From positions 5,394,001 through 5,458,000 of the forward strand of contig JARUPY010000606.1 in the NCBI GenBank assembly GCA_029817715.1: DNA of 64,000 bases, given 5' to 3'. The stretch comes from Melastoma dodecandrum (Eukaryota > Streptophyta > Magnoliopsida > Myrtales > Melastomataceae). The translations under genes were made by a program, and so were the position numbers. The first letter of the stretch is position 1, and each line of letters begins with the position of its first letter. The notes beneath the pieces were generated by a model. It saw nothing but the letters and a program-made list of their open reading frames with translations, was not told where the DNA came from and made no database searches. This document shows positions 10,401-21,737 of this stretch, piece after piece.

Positions 10401-13400
10401 GCTTCAACAGATTGATAACTAAGAACTACACCATCTGAATCATAGCGAATATGAGAATCTACATCAGATGTATTTGCTATACGAACGCCACAACCCCACG
10501 GAGTATTACTGCTGCCTTTCTGAAGCTCCCAAAGATCTCTGAAATGTTGGTCCTTTATCTTAACATCCCAATACATAGTTCCAGGCCCACCAAGCCGCAA
10601 ACTTATCTGATGCCATGAATCATGCCGAGCAATTGGAAGCCGGAACCATATGCAGGAGGAGGCATTTCGTAAACCTATTTCTTCAACATATGGAATATCC
10701 ATGGCTTCCATCTGGCTGGTTAGTCTGGCATGCTTAATGCTTAGAGAACAGTGCCTCACCACATGAAGGAGGGCGGAGACATATATACAGGACGGAGCAT
10801 TTCCTTTATTGGCTTCAGCAATGAGGTCACCGTAAGTGTACCCAGGGCTTCTAAACCGATTTTCTTTGGAACCAATGACTTGATGTTGAAGCGGTTTATT
10901 TGGAACCACTTCTGAGATTCTTCTCCTCTTAGAACTTTCGGCATCACATACGACGAAACAGAGTGCAGGAATCAAATTCAACATATCAGAAGCAGTGCGC
11001 TTGCGTAAGCATCGCTCAGTCTTTGTAGAAACTTCTGGGCTGGAGCCATGATGAGGAACTGAATTGGTAGCAGGCACTGGAGGAACCTTAGTCAGATCCA
11101 ACAGCCAAAATAATAATAATAATAATAATATTTATCTACTTCACAAAGACCGAATTATTTCATGCAATCTTAGACAGACAAGTTACAAACAACCATAGTC
11201 AAGTTGTAAGAGACCCACCTTTAGGTTTTCTAGATCTAGGCTCGATAATATTTCCAGGCATAGTGCCTGGGAGTCCTTGTGAAGCTAACAAGAGGGAAGG
11301 ACTATTTCCATTTGTAGTATCGTCAGCAGGGGCATCCAACAGTCTCAAGTTATCTTCATTCTTTGGGGCAAAGGAAGACAAATCCATCGCACGGGGAGAT
11401 CTCAGGGAAGCCAAGTCCTGTTCAGACTTCGAAGTAGATAATTTTTTCATGTTTGAGCTCCTTCCCATTAAAGAAGAGAGAGAACTAAGAGAGGAATGCA
11501 AAGAGCCCCTTGACAACCCCATGAGGTGAGAAGGCAGGCTTGATAAACTTAGATTGCGATCCCATACTGGTGAGGAACTTCCAGCTTTAGAAGTATGAAA
11601 ATTTGAGGGGAGAGAACCATAATTAGAAGCAGGAGCAGAAAATGATTGCGTAGATGAAAGGGGCACAGACGATCCTTTCTCCAGATTAAACACTTCATCC
11701 ACTACCGATGAAAAGCTTGATGGAGGACAACCCGAGATTTCCAAACTGTTATCAAGGCCAAGTCCAGAAAGAAGACCTTGCCCGTAGTTGTTAGGACCTC
11801 CGATGCTAGGCAAAAGAGCCGATAGTTTTGCCTTGTCTATCAGATTATAATTCAAATCATCTTCTTGTATCTGCATTTGGTCGAGGTCAATGTTCTTAAA
11901 ACAATTCGCACACTTGGAGTCACCAAAAGATTGAAATTTTCCAGATGAATCTGATTGGATTTCCAACAATTTGAATAGTGGCCTGAAGTCATTATCAAGT
12001 TGCAGAAGCAAAAAGTACGAGCTCCCGCAATCTGGAAACCCCAGCAACAACATTGCAGAGTCATTTGAAATGCTCTCGGGAATTTTTATAGCAATATCAT
12101 CATCTTCATACGCCTGCAAGGATATAAAAGCCCCAGTTTGTTCGGTTGAATAGTAAAAAAAATAAACCGGGATGCACAGGAAATGAGTTATTGTTACCTC
12201 CAAGCCTAAAGAACTTGAAACGGATGCAAACAATTGCAATATGCTTTTGCTTCTCAAGTTCGTGAACACTTCAGCTGCATTTGAATTTCCCTGGTTCAAA
12301 GCTTCTTCACTTTCTAAGATTTTGGAAGCGGAGAGTATATTTCCAGTAGTTTGGAGAATGAAGCGACCATTCCTGCAGAGGATCAAATTGCAAATTAGAA
12401 ACTACTGATTCTGCTCAACACTTTCTTAGTTTCTAGTCAATGTTTTGAAATCACTAATTCTAGTCAGCAGAGACTCCCTAGATAACTCTTTCTTGGAAAT
12501 ACTTAAGGGCCAAGAACCGTTTTGAAAATACACGTCCTTCTTCATTTTGCGGTTAAATTAGTCTGCTGCCTATCATCATTCCAATCAAATGCTTAGAGTT
12601 CAACTCCTTGGATCCAACCCATGTATTGCCAATTCTAATTTCAAGCAAGAGATTGCAGAATATGCTTTTCCTTGTGTAGAATATCAGAACAGTAGCAACC
12701 CAATCAAATTTTTCTTTCTACACATAAAATCTCTTTACAAATAATGAGATGGCAGTACTTCGATAAATCTGTAAAGGCCGACCAAAGTATAGATCAAAAC
12801 AGTTTAAAGCAAAATAAACTTGCACAAACCTTATGTTAATCCCAAGAGTGAAAAAGGATGATCCATATGCTCGTACATGCAATATCTCCTGACCCTCATA
12901 CTCCTCTTCATAGGGCCTGCTGTCTTTCTGTGGAGAAAGTAAAAACATTACATAGGAACAAATGGTTAGTAATTGTCACATTTCTGTAAATGTCCTGATC
13001 CAACACTAAGTATAGTTGAGTAGCCAACACCACTCCAGATATTTTCCCTGATCAAATAATATAAAACCGCATAAAATAAGTCTCATTGCTCAACTACTCA
13101 TAATGTCAGAACCACAACAGATGAAAAGTAAATCCAAGACATAATTTGGGAGATAAACAACAATGAAGATGAAAATTATGCCACGATCTCAGTCATTACG
13201 ATGGCAGGTCAGCTTAAAAGGACAGAAGGGATACCATAAGTAAGCTACATCGCTGAGAGTAGAACCATCGACAATACAAACACATAATTGCAACCCAATT
13301 AATTATAGAACTCATCAATAAGCTCATGTACACAGATTCATCAAAGTGAAACCCCCTGAGGAAGCATAATAGGAACCAAAAGACTAGGCTCAACCTAATG

Positions 13401-15391
13401 TCAGAGGTTTAAGTTTTAATCCAACAATTGAAAGGAATTATAAGCAACCATCGGAAAAGATGACAAAGTTTACAAGTTAAGAGATGCCGAAACTTCTGCC
13501 TAGGATTAGCATCCGATTTCCAAGTTCTTAATGCAACTGATATGTGAAGAATCTGAAATGGTAAGAGAGAAAACTGGGTGAAGCAAACCTTCTTAAGGCT
13601 ACTAGCATCAGGCTTGTCCATTTGAGTCTTTAGTTTAACATCGGCTTCAGAGCGAGATATATGAACATTCTTCGCCAATTCCTTTTGAATTTCGAGCAAC
13701 CGAGTATGTCTATGACAACCAATTGCTCTAAGCAATAACTTCTCGACATCAATGCAACTTTGATTGAGAGAAAACTCTGCCTCCTTCCCGGTCGATGGAT
13801 CCACCACAAAAGTGCTGTGAAGGCATTTAGTTTGCCCATCTGGTCCGGGTTCAATTTTTATAAATGGGGATGCTGAGTCAGCAGCACCTGAGGTCCTGCC
13901 CAATTCCAGCCAGTACAAAATTTTTAATCCCGGGGTACGTGTGCTCGATGAATCAGTATCCCCATCTGGATTCATTTGCACACTTGAACTCCCAGGATGA
14001 CTCACACCACCATCTGATGTGAGCTCAAAGCGGATTGCATCTTTCCATCTGCCAAGCCTGAGAACCTGAACCTGCCTTATCACCGTATCCATAACAAGGG
14101 AGACACAGAGCTCATGGAGGATGGAATACAATGTACTGAAAGGATTTTCAGCAGCAGCCATTCTTCTCTCCAAATCATCCCCGAGAACATGCCGTCGTGA
14201 TTGTTCCAACTTAATGGGCCCGCTTTTCTCACCAACAAGAATCTCTAAATGAAGTATTCTCCACATTGATAGGTGGCCTCGATAACCCAGAGTAAGCAAA
14301 ACCTTGAACTCCCCATCCACGCGTAGCAACACTGTTCCATCAAAAACTTTGACCTCGGAAATTTCCTTCGGTATCGCCAGATCAATTAATTTAGTGCGGA
14401 CAATCATGTCCAATTCCTTCAATACTGGCTTTTGCTCTTCCTCATTTAAGGCACCTTGAGCTCCAATGTCCTCAATACACTTAGGCAGACGCTGGTAGTT
14501 CCCTGTAAGAAGAACTTGAACAGCTGATGGAACATCATATGCAGGAGCACGGGCTTGTTGAAGCCCTTCATGCATGAAAAATAACGAGTCGGCTGCTTGG
14601 GTGAAACAAGTGTCATGACTCGATAAGGTCGAAGCGAGTTGCTGACAGTATTGGATGAGAGGAACCTGCAATATGGGTCAGCCCAAAGATTGAATGGGTA
14701 AAAATAATGACAACAACGCCGTTGAAATCTGATTGTCAAAACCAAAGATAACTCTGACACTTCTAACTCAGAGGAACTACACAGCACAGTCGAGGAAAAT
14801 ACGTACTAGCTAAACAGACCCTTACATTCAAATGTGTCAACGTCGAAGTACATATCTAAAGGAAAAACAAGGTCGTCACACTACAGCAAGAGTAGCCAGT
14901 GAAGTAGGATTGAAACGGTATACATCAGCAGCCTTCAAGACATCTCGAAAAAAAAAGCCCCAAAAATGTCAGCTTCCACACGCCTTTAAGGATGGTTCCA
15001 ACACATGGATTCCACTAACCAAGTGCACCCGGGTCCTGAAACAAAACCCAAATCCCAAACAAACCCTCGAACAACTTGCCAAAATTACATGTCTAGGCTA
15101 ACACGAGGATTCCAACATTCCCATCAGCGGACTCGACCCCTGAAATCAGAACCGAAAGGGGAAGCTCCGAAATTTTACCTGCTTGCACCACTTAGCAAGA
15201 ACATTGAGGCGGAGCATCCGCTGCTGGGTCTTCACTATGTACTTGAGGAGACCGATCTTCTTCTCGGCATCGGACTGGTCGGCGGACTTGCACTTTTCCA
15301 CGAGCTCCTTGAGGGAAAGGAAGGAGTCATCGGCGGCCCGCCCCACGAGGGACGAGAACTGCACCGTCTGCTGCCCTAATTCCGCCGCCAT
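7437..15391 (-). CDS. MED14: Mediator complex subunit 14 (MED14 / STRUWWELPETER), complete
   Basis: This is the backbone scaffold subunit linking the Mediator head, middle and tail, needed for RNA polymerase II transcription in the nucleus. Eight exons: 15391-15179, 14665-13589, 12927-12830, 12372-12198, 12113-11219, 11076-10055, 9947-8881, 8247-7437. All have GT/AG junctions, and the phases give 1,785 aa, close to the usual plant length. The start MAAELGQQTVQFSSLV matches the family, and the conserved N-terminal Med14 region covers roughly residues 1-220 (LKELVEKCKSA, LLKYIVKTQQRMLRL, QVLLTGNYQRLP). A Ser/Leu-rich linker lies at about 690-760, and a short Gln/His run near residue 1540. The acceptor at 11076 was chosen because it is the site that keeps phase. 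A GC-rich leader and promoter lie upstream of 15391. The gene appears intact and ends in TGA at 7439-7437. Confidence 0.95.
11107..11131 (+). repeat. (AAT)n microsatellite in MED14 intron 5
   Basis: A short AATAATAAT run lies in the intron between exons 5 and 6 of MED14. It becomes a T-rich tract upstream of the 3' splice site on the gene strand. Confidence 0.8.
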
Positions 15392-16925
15392 GACAGGGGG
15401 CGGAGGGTCTCCGAGGCTCCCCGAATCAGGAGGGGGGAATCAACGGGGAGGTGGAACAGCACTCGGGAATTAGGGATCTGTTTAACTTTAGGGCTCCGAA
15501 TCGTGCGTCGGTGTTCTTGGTCGGACCCACCCGACTTCCTCCTTGTGGTGTTCCGGGGATCCTCCCTCCCCTCCCTCGTTTCCTTTTATGAGCTTGAGAA
15601 CTGTGATTCGCCCGCCGCCATTCCCCCAACCGACTCTCACAATCGTTGGTTTATTTATTTAAATGAGACTTAGGTTGATGCGATTCCACCACAAAGACCG
15701 CGTCGCGTCCGGTTGATGGATGAGCTTGGTTCCGCCGTAACTTGTATACAAAATAATTTACGACGTAAAATTCAAAATTAGCTAACTAATATAATGATTT
15801 GGAGTATCTTGTGATAGTCGGGAATATTCATCTCCGGTTGATTTCCTAGCCTTCAAAATTTACTAGACCTTGGAGTATGGGCCGGGGCTTGTTTATGATC
15901 ACTAGAAGTCATTGGGCCTTGACGGGTCCAATCCAAATCCCAAGATTTAAGCACGCTGTTTGTTATCATTATTATTATTATTATTATACCATAGTCTTGA
16001 AATTTTAAATGAACTTTTTAAGTTGTAAGAATCTCCAAAAGAATACGAAGGGGGATAATTTTGAATTTCGGGCTTTTTCTCAAATTTTTAGATAGAAAAA
16101 GAAAACTTCTTTAAATTTCTTCCGTTCTACTATGGTTTTAATGTGTTTTTTTGGGGTCCCACGTAAGATTGATTTATGAGAAAAGTCTGAGAATTGCCGT
16201 TCGTTTCGTAAGAGGGAATCGTGCCCACATCTCGACCTACTTGACTTCTGTAGAGAAGTAACAATACTAGATAGATCGTCGGCCGGGTTCTCGTCGTTAT
16301 GAAACTCATATGTGGCTAGTCTGTTTGGCTCATGTAAACATGGTAAGACGCGGACAAATTTAACCACACCAGACCGCGATCAACTGTCGAGCCGCCTCAG
16401 AGAGGTGGAATACTGATTCAACATTATCGGCGTTTGTTTATGGATGGGATCGGACGTGGTTGCTTAGGAAAAATATGGGATTGCCGGCTGGTTACGAAAC
16501 ATTGCCTTTACCACACAATGATTCTTTTTCTCCAACGAGTTTACGTGAGTTGATAAATTTCCGTTGGTAGCTCCGAAAGTAACCGCTCGACAAGCCGGAT
16601 CCAAATACATAGGAAATCTCTGGCACTACGAGTAACTAGTACTCGGAGGTTCGTTATGTGGTCGCTGTATGAATGAAGAAGAGATGAGAAGGCAGCAGAC
16701 AAACACCCTTAAGTGGAAGCACTTACGGAAGACATTGACGATTCCTTCAGAAGGAGCAAGAACGCAGGAGCACACATGAAGATAAAAAAATACTATATGT
16801 CTGTCTTTAGAGAGATGTCCATATACAATTCCTAAGAACAACTGTTTATACTAGGCTAAACATATGTATGTATGGTAATGAAATATTATACATATATTAG
16901 GCGTCATTGTTGCCAGTTTTCACGA
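15392..16925. other. MED14 upstream region and intergenic DNA
   Basis: The first ~250 bp are GC-rich with pyrimidine-rich tracts on the gene strand, fitting the MED14 5' leader and promoter. An (ATT)n microsatellite lies at about 15967-15986. No gene can be supported in the rest. Confidence 0.4.
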
Positions 16926-17256
16926 AATATCTCTTTTCCATTTGAGCAATCTTGTCAACAATTTCCTTCCATGATTGTCCGAAATCTTTCCATAACAGCT
17001 ACTAATCGACCGGATCGCCCACTAGCCTTCGCCACAGAGTTTCCCCACCCGTCCAGTTGACTGTCGCTTGATCACCTCGTTGACCTCGTCGCCTGGTAGC
17101 AGCGTCGCTTTGTAACTACTTCGCCCGCAAGCCTTCGCTTGATATGTCTCCATATCCACCTCCTTATTAGGATTCTCGTATTACGGGTCTACATTCTGGA
17201 CTGTTGATCCATGGATGGCGTCGAGATCTGTAGCCCAGAATTTCTGTTGCTAAACA
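16926..17256 (+). repeat. ~330-bp direct repeat, copy 1
   Basis: Similar throughout to 18713-19037. Shared landmarks are CCATTTGA(G/A)CAATCTTG, CATAACAGCTACT(A/G)AT, CACCTCCTTATT and GGCGTCGAGATCTGT, ending CAGAATTTCTGTTGCT. Identity is perhaps 80% by eye. The copies are about 1.8 kb apart in the same orientation. Their class is unknown: diverged LTRs or two copies of a non-autonomous element are both possible. Confidence 0.75.
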
Positions 17257-18712
17257 TATAAACCCCCTTCAAGGCAGACAAAGTGATCTGTCTCGCCTTG
17301 AAAGAGACCAAGTAATGATTCTCCTGCTACCTGGTAACGTGTGCAGGCGAGCATTAATCTCCAACCGTTGATATCCCCGAGACGTATCAGTTGAGATCTC
17401 CTAAACATATCGGTGGAGATCTTTGGAACGTCTGTTGAAATCCCCAAAATCTCTGCCATAATATTTTATGTCAGAGCTTTCATGTACATCGTAACCTGTT
17501 ATAAATAACGATGCCCGAATTAGCTTCTCAATCGCAAACCATCGCCCTTAAAAATATCAAGGTTATGAAGTCTCCATCTTTCTGTCCCTTATACAGGACC
17601 TATGTCCATCACCTTAGATTGCTTGAGAGCTTATGTCCGCCACTTTATGCAAGTGGTTTCTCCCCCTCCAAAGTCTCCACTCTCCCTTATACGGAGCTCG
17701 ACTGGAAGGGAAGAAGGTCTGAGCAAGGCCTTTGTGGGTCACCCTTCAATCCTGGGTCGCATCCTGATTGGACTAACCTTTGGTGCTTCCCAGTAACCAC
17801 AAACCTCTCGGGTTGTTGGATCACCACAAGGCGAATTCATCGCATCGTTCAAAATTTTCAACCTCGCGGCTATTGGGGGGTCTGACTTGGAATCAGATCC
17901 GGGGACCAAGGTCTTCCCGCTCAAAAGATTTACACTGCAAAAGCTCCTCCACCATGCGATGAAGCCTTCGGCTATAGCCAAGGATCTTCTCCGTCTGAGG
18001 GAAGAATCAGGTACTGTGTGTAACCACCTCCGCATTCCGTGGATAAACCCTTAAATAGCTCAAAGAACTCGAGGTGTTTTCAATAGAGAACATTTTGCTA
18101 AGAAGATGAAACATCATCTATTAAGTCATTTATGTTTTCATCTGTACATTTATCTTCAGCCAAACCCATGTAGCGAACCAATGATTTGAATGCGCATTTT
18201 AAGTCTCTTCAATTGTCTACCTTTGACTTCTGTCAGTCATCAGTTTTCAAGCGAAGCGATCCTCTTTTTTTTGGGCCTTAGGTCTTGTCGATTTTTGGAC
18301 TATAAAGTCTGGAAAGGTGGTTGTGATTTCCCACTCATGCAATCAGAAACCGTTCTCCTTCCTTCACTGTTTTCTCAACAACCCTAGTTTTCTTCGACCC
18401 TCATGGCCTCTGGTTATTCATCCCCAGCAACCTTGACTCCCCCGGCCCATGAAGAGGGCGACGGAGCCATTTTTCGATGGGTCTACGCTGAGGCCACGAA
18501 ATTCCACGTTTTCCCTTGCCATGAAGCGGAATCAGACTTTGGCGTCCCAATATCGGAACAACAAGCATTGGGTCCGTTCATTTCTGGACTCAAGTCCCAA
18601 TTTCTTTCCGTAGTGGAAATGTCGTTCCTTTTTACCAGTAAGTTGCCTATCATCTTCTTCCCTAGTGATTATACGTCTGCTAGTCTTAATGGAATATCTC
18701 ATTTCCATTTGA
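17257..18712. other. Sequence between the 330-bp direct repeats
   Basis: There is an open frame from 18403 to 18783 (+, 126 codons, starting MASGYSS), which runs into the second repeat. Shorter frames lie on both strands. None shows a domain I recognise. If the flanking repeats are old LTRs, this would be internal sequence, but no PBS or pol motif was found. Confidence 0.35.
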
Positions 18713-19037
18713 ACAATCTTGGCAGCAATTTACTTCCATGTCTCGAGATCATTCGAGATCTTCCCATAACAGCTACTGATTGACTGAATCGCCCACTGGC
18801 CTTCACAGCAGAGTTTCCCCGCTCGTCCAGTTGATTGTTGCTGGATCACCTCGTTCACCCTCGTCGTCTGGTAGCCCCGTTGCTTGGTAACTGCTTCGCC
18901 ACAAGCCTTCGCCTGGTGTGTGTTTTCACAGCCACCTCCTTATTGGGCTTCTCATACTTCGGGCCTGCATTATGGACCGTTGATCCACACCACAAATGGC
19001 GTCGAGATCTGTGGGCCAGAATTTCTGTTGCTGAACA
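18713..19037 (+). repeat. ~330-bp direct repeat, copy 2
   Basis: Partner of 16926-17256, in the same orientation, with several small indels and many point differences. It differs from copy 1 immediately outside the shared block. Confidence 0.75.
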
Positions 19038-19454
19038 GCCGCCAACAACATCTAAATGGTGTAAAGCCTTATGGTTTTTACCTAAGAATTCTCACCGCAC
19101 AACCCAACAGGCATGTTTGTATCACAACTTTTAGCGGATCGTCAAAATGAAGTCTCATCCGCTGCAGTCTGTGTGATTTTCGTTGCTCGCTCTCCTATTG
19201 ATGGTTGACGCTCAGAGCACCAAAGAATACCACCTTCCGAGGTCGGGACATACCATCCGTAATAACCACTCTGCGCCATAGCTTGCCGAGCAAACATCAC
19301 CTGGGCTACATCGGACTCTAATATCATGATTTTCCGAACCGGCCCATTCCCAGGCTTAATATACAAGCCCAACAAGGCACTAAAATCAATTGATTATTGA
19401 GGGAATGGCCAAACCTCCAAAATTTCTGATGTGGGACTTGGGTTTACACCACAG

Positions 19455-19591
19455 TACGAGGACCGAAACCCACGTTACGGCGAGGAATGAGGATCATCAT
19501 CAGCAACGGAGGGCTCGACTTGGATTACGACGCCGATTCCGAATACTACGACGGTCACCTCATCATCGACAACGAGTTCATCAACTGTTAG
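19455..19591 (+). pseudogene. PR-4/barwin second-exon fragment
   Basis: The frame from ATG 19487 to TAG 19589-19591 contains SNGGLDLD, YYDGHLI and EFINC. This is the C-terminal end of the barwin domain, where family members have CSNGGLDLD...GHL...YQFVDC. Nucleotide similarity to exon 2 of the intact PR-4 gene at 27.5 kb begins at TACGAGGACCG (19455) and continues through CAGCAACGGNGGGCT. The first exon and most cysteines are absent, so this is a relic of a former neighbouring copy and not a functional gene. Confidence 0.7.
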
Positions 19592-20285
19592 TAATTGAAA
19601 GGGGCAAAAACTACATGCATCCTCGATGAGTTAAACCAAACTTTATGCGCTTGCCGAATACTACGTGAATAATGTAATTTATGTTACCAAATCTTCTCTT
19701 ACAATTCTTGATTTAATTAACAAGCATTTCACTAAGTTACGTAACTTTTTTTGTTAAACTATATAATATAAATCAAGCGGCGAAAGCTTTTAGGTTAAAC
19801 AATTGCCTCAAACATAAATTTCTGCAAAACCATCATTCGTCGAAGAAGATATATATTCATTCTAAATAAATGATAGTTATTAAAAAACCATATTAATAAA
19901 ATATTAAAGTGGCTATTGGAAAGGTCTAAACGCTTCTTACCTCTTTTTAACAGATCGGAGTCAAAAGACTCGTTTCTAACTAATGTTTGGACAAATTGTT
20001 GTCTGCAACGCTGTCTGTTTTTACCTTGATGCTATTACAGAACTCATTTTCGGAATGGTTAATACCAAGTAATAATGGTTGGCTAATACCAATTATAGTT
20101 ACGAGACAATAGAAAATGGAAAGACCGATAGCATCAATGAAAACCAAAAGCTGTCTCTCTCCAGAGACTAGAATCAATGCTCCAGCCGCGGCACCAACGG
20201 AAACAAGAGAGGGAGAAACACTGACTCTCGCATGAACGCGGCGCGATGCATATAAGATAAAGAAGGGCATGAGAAATAACAAATA
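19592..20285. other. AT-rich left flank of the copia element
   Basis: A minus-strand open frame (20306-19980) encodes a very hydrophobic peptide with possible membrane segments. It belongs to no family I can name and is cut by the retrotransposon end at 20286. No gene is called. Confidence 0.35.
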
Positions 20286-20740
20286 TGTTAAAAATAATAA
20301 TTTCATTAGGTGGCCCGACCTTTATGTTCAGTCATACATAAACTATCTCGATATTGAGCCTGATTAAGTGATATAATTTATATCAATATTAGGAGGGTCC
20401 AATTGACGTCTCGTTAAGTATAGGGGTATATTGTGCAGATACCGCAATAATCTCTTATTCTGTGATTGGTGGAATTAAAGAGATTATTAACCTCAGGGAC
20501 TTAATTGTCAATGAGGGGTTATGGTCCCCAGGCCATGCGAATATAAGACAACTGTAGGGCATCCCATTACCCTAATCGGTTTTACATACGTAAAAAATTG
20601 TAAAGGCCTGGAAGACCAAAACCTAGGCGTTCAGGCTCTCCAGTTTTCCAATGGATTCATTAGGTACGCTTCCGCATCTAGACTTTGATCTCGGTAATTC
20701 GACATATGTGTTCCCAGGTTTATATGGATTAAATCTAACA
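20286..20740 (+). repeat. Copia 5' LTR
   Basis: 455 bp from TGTTAAAAATAAT to CTAACA, immediately followed by the primer-binding site. It is the same length as the 3' LTR. Confidence 0.95.
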
Positions 20741-20742
20741 AG

Positions 20743-20755
20743 TGGTATCAGAGCC
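20743..20755 (+). promoter_or_regulatory. Primer-binding site (initiator Met-tRNA)
   Basis: TGGTATCAGAGCC starts two bases after the 5' LTR. It is complementary to the 3' end of plant initiator methionine tRNA, the usual copia primer. Confidence 0.95.
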
Positions 20756-21735
20756 GATCATGTGTTGAATTATTGAGAATTGAGAATTAGGGTTTGAGAT
20801 TTTTTTTTTAATCAGGAAATGGGCAAATTTTTGTTGTGCTTTCAGTTTGTTTCTAAAGGGGAGAGATTTTTTTAGAAAGGGGGAGATCCTCCCTTTAAAA
20901 AAAAACAGGGGAAAGAGATCTTTGTTCATCCGCCTCTGTTCTTGCGTTCTTTTTCCCTGATTTTTTATTATTATGTTCGAATCTGTTATATTTTGTGTTT
21001 AATCCTCGTGTTTCATCGATGGATTAAGTTTATGATTTCGGATTACGGCGGTCGAGCGTTCGACGTGGTCTCCGGCAGTGGTTACGGCACCGGATTCCAC
21101 AACCGAGGTCCGTGGATTCGGTCTTGGGGCACGTTTTCGTCCTTCCGATTCAAGTTTAACCGGTTTAAACCCATAAAGTGTCTTTCGAGTATAATTAAGT
21201 TAAGTTTCATGCTGAATTTGGGGGTTTCCAGTCCCGATTTCGAGCATTTCAGATTAAATTTTACCGGTTGTTTAGATCTGAAAAGTAATGGCATATTCTG
21301 GAAGTCTGTATTTTAAAGTGGGTGGACTAAAGCGACATCTCCCCTCGGAGCTCTCTCGTGTAGGGAAACCCATTTTGAATATAAGATGGCATTTTTGGTT
21401 TTCATGGGAACAGTGATCGGCTCCTCGGAAGGCACTATTTGGTCGAATTCCATACATGCACCCGTAGTATTAGATACGAGACTATCATTTGGATATCCAT
21501 GTGAACATTGAGTCAGCCCCTCGGAAGGCTTATTTGTTTAACAGGATTGACGGTCTGTATCTAATTAGTGCACTGGGACACCGCTTGCAAGTTGACATCG
21601 CGATCCTTCGATAGGGTGTTAATGTTGCACTGGTGTCTTAATGGGACTTGCCATTATTTATATTTCCCTTTATTTAGTTATTGATTGAGTGAGCTGATAC
21701 ATTTACTCTGTTTGTTCTCTGTTCAGCTGTTACTC
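20756..21735 (+). other. Copia leader between PBS and gag
   Basis: About 1 kb without a recognisable protein domain. A pyrimidine-rich TTCTCTGTTCAG just before the gag frame could be a splice acceptor, which would explain the lack of an in-frame ATG at the start of the gag similarity. Confidence 0.5.
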
Positions 21736-21737
21736 CT

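Noticed and set aside
11083..11101. Acceptor at CTAAG|GTTCC for MED14 exon 6
   Set aside because: It breaks reading phase with exon 5. The next AG (CTCCAG|TG, exon from 11076) keeps phase and has a better pyrimidine tract.
18403..18783. Candidate 126-codon gene MASGYSS...
   Set aside because: It has no recognised domain, and its 3' part runs into a repeated element. It is kept only as a note.
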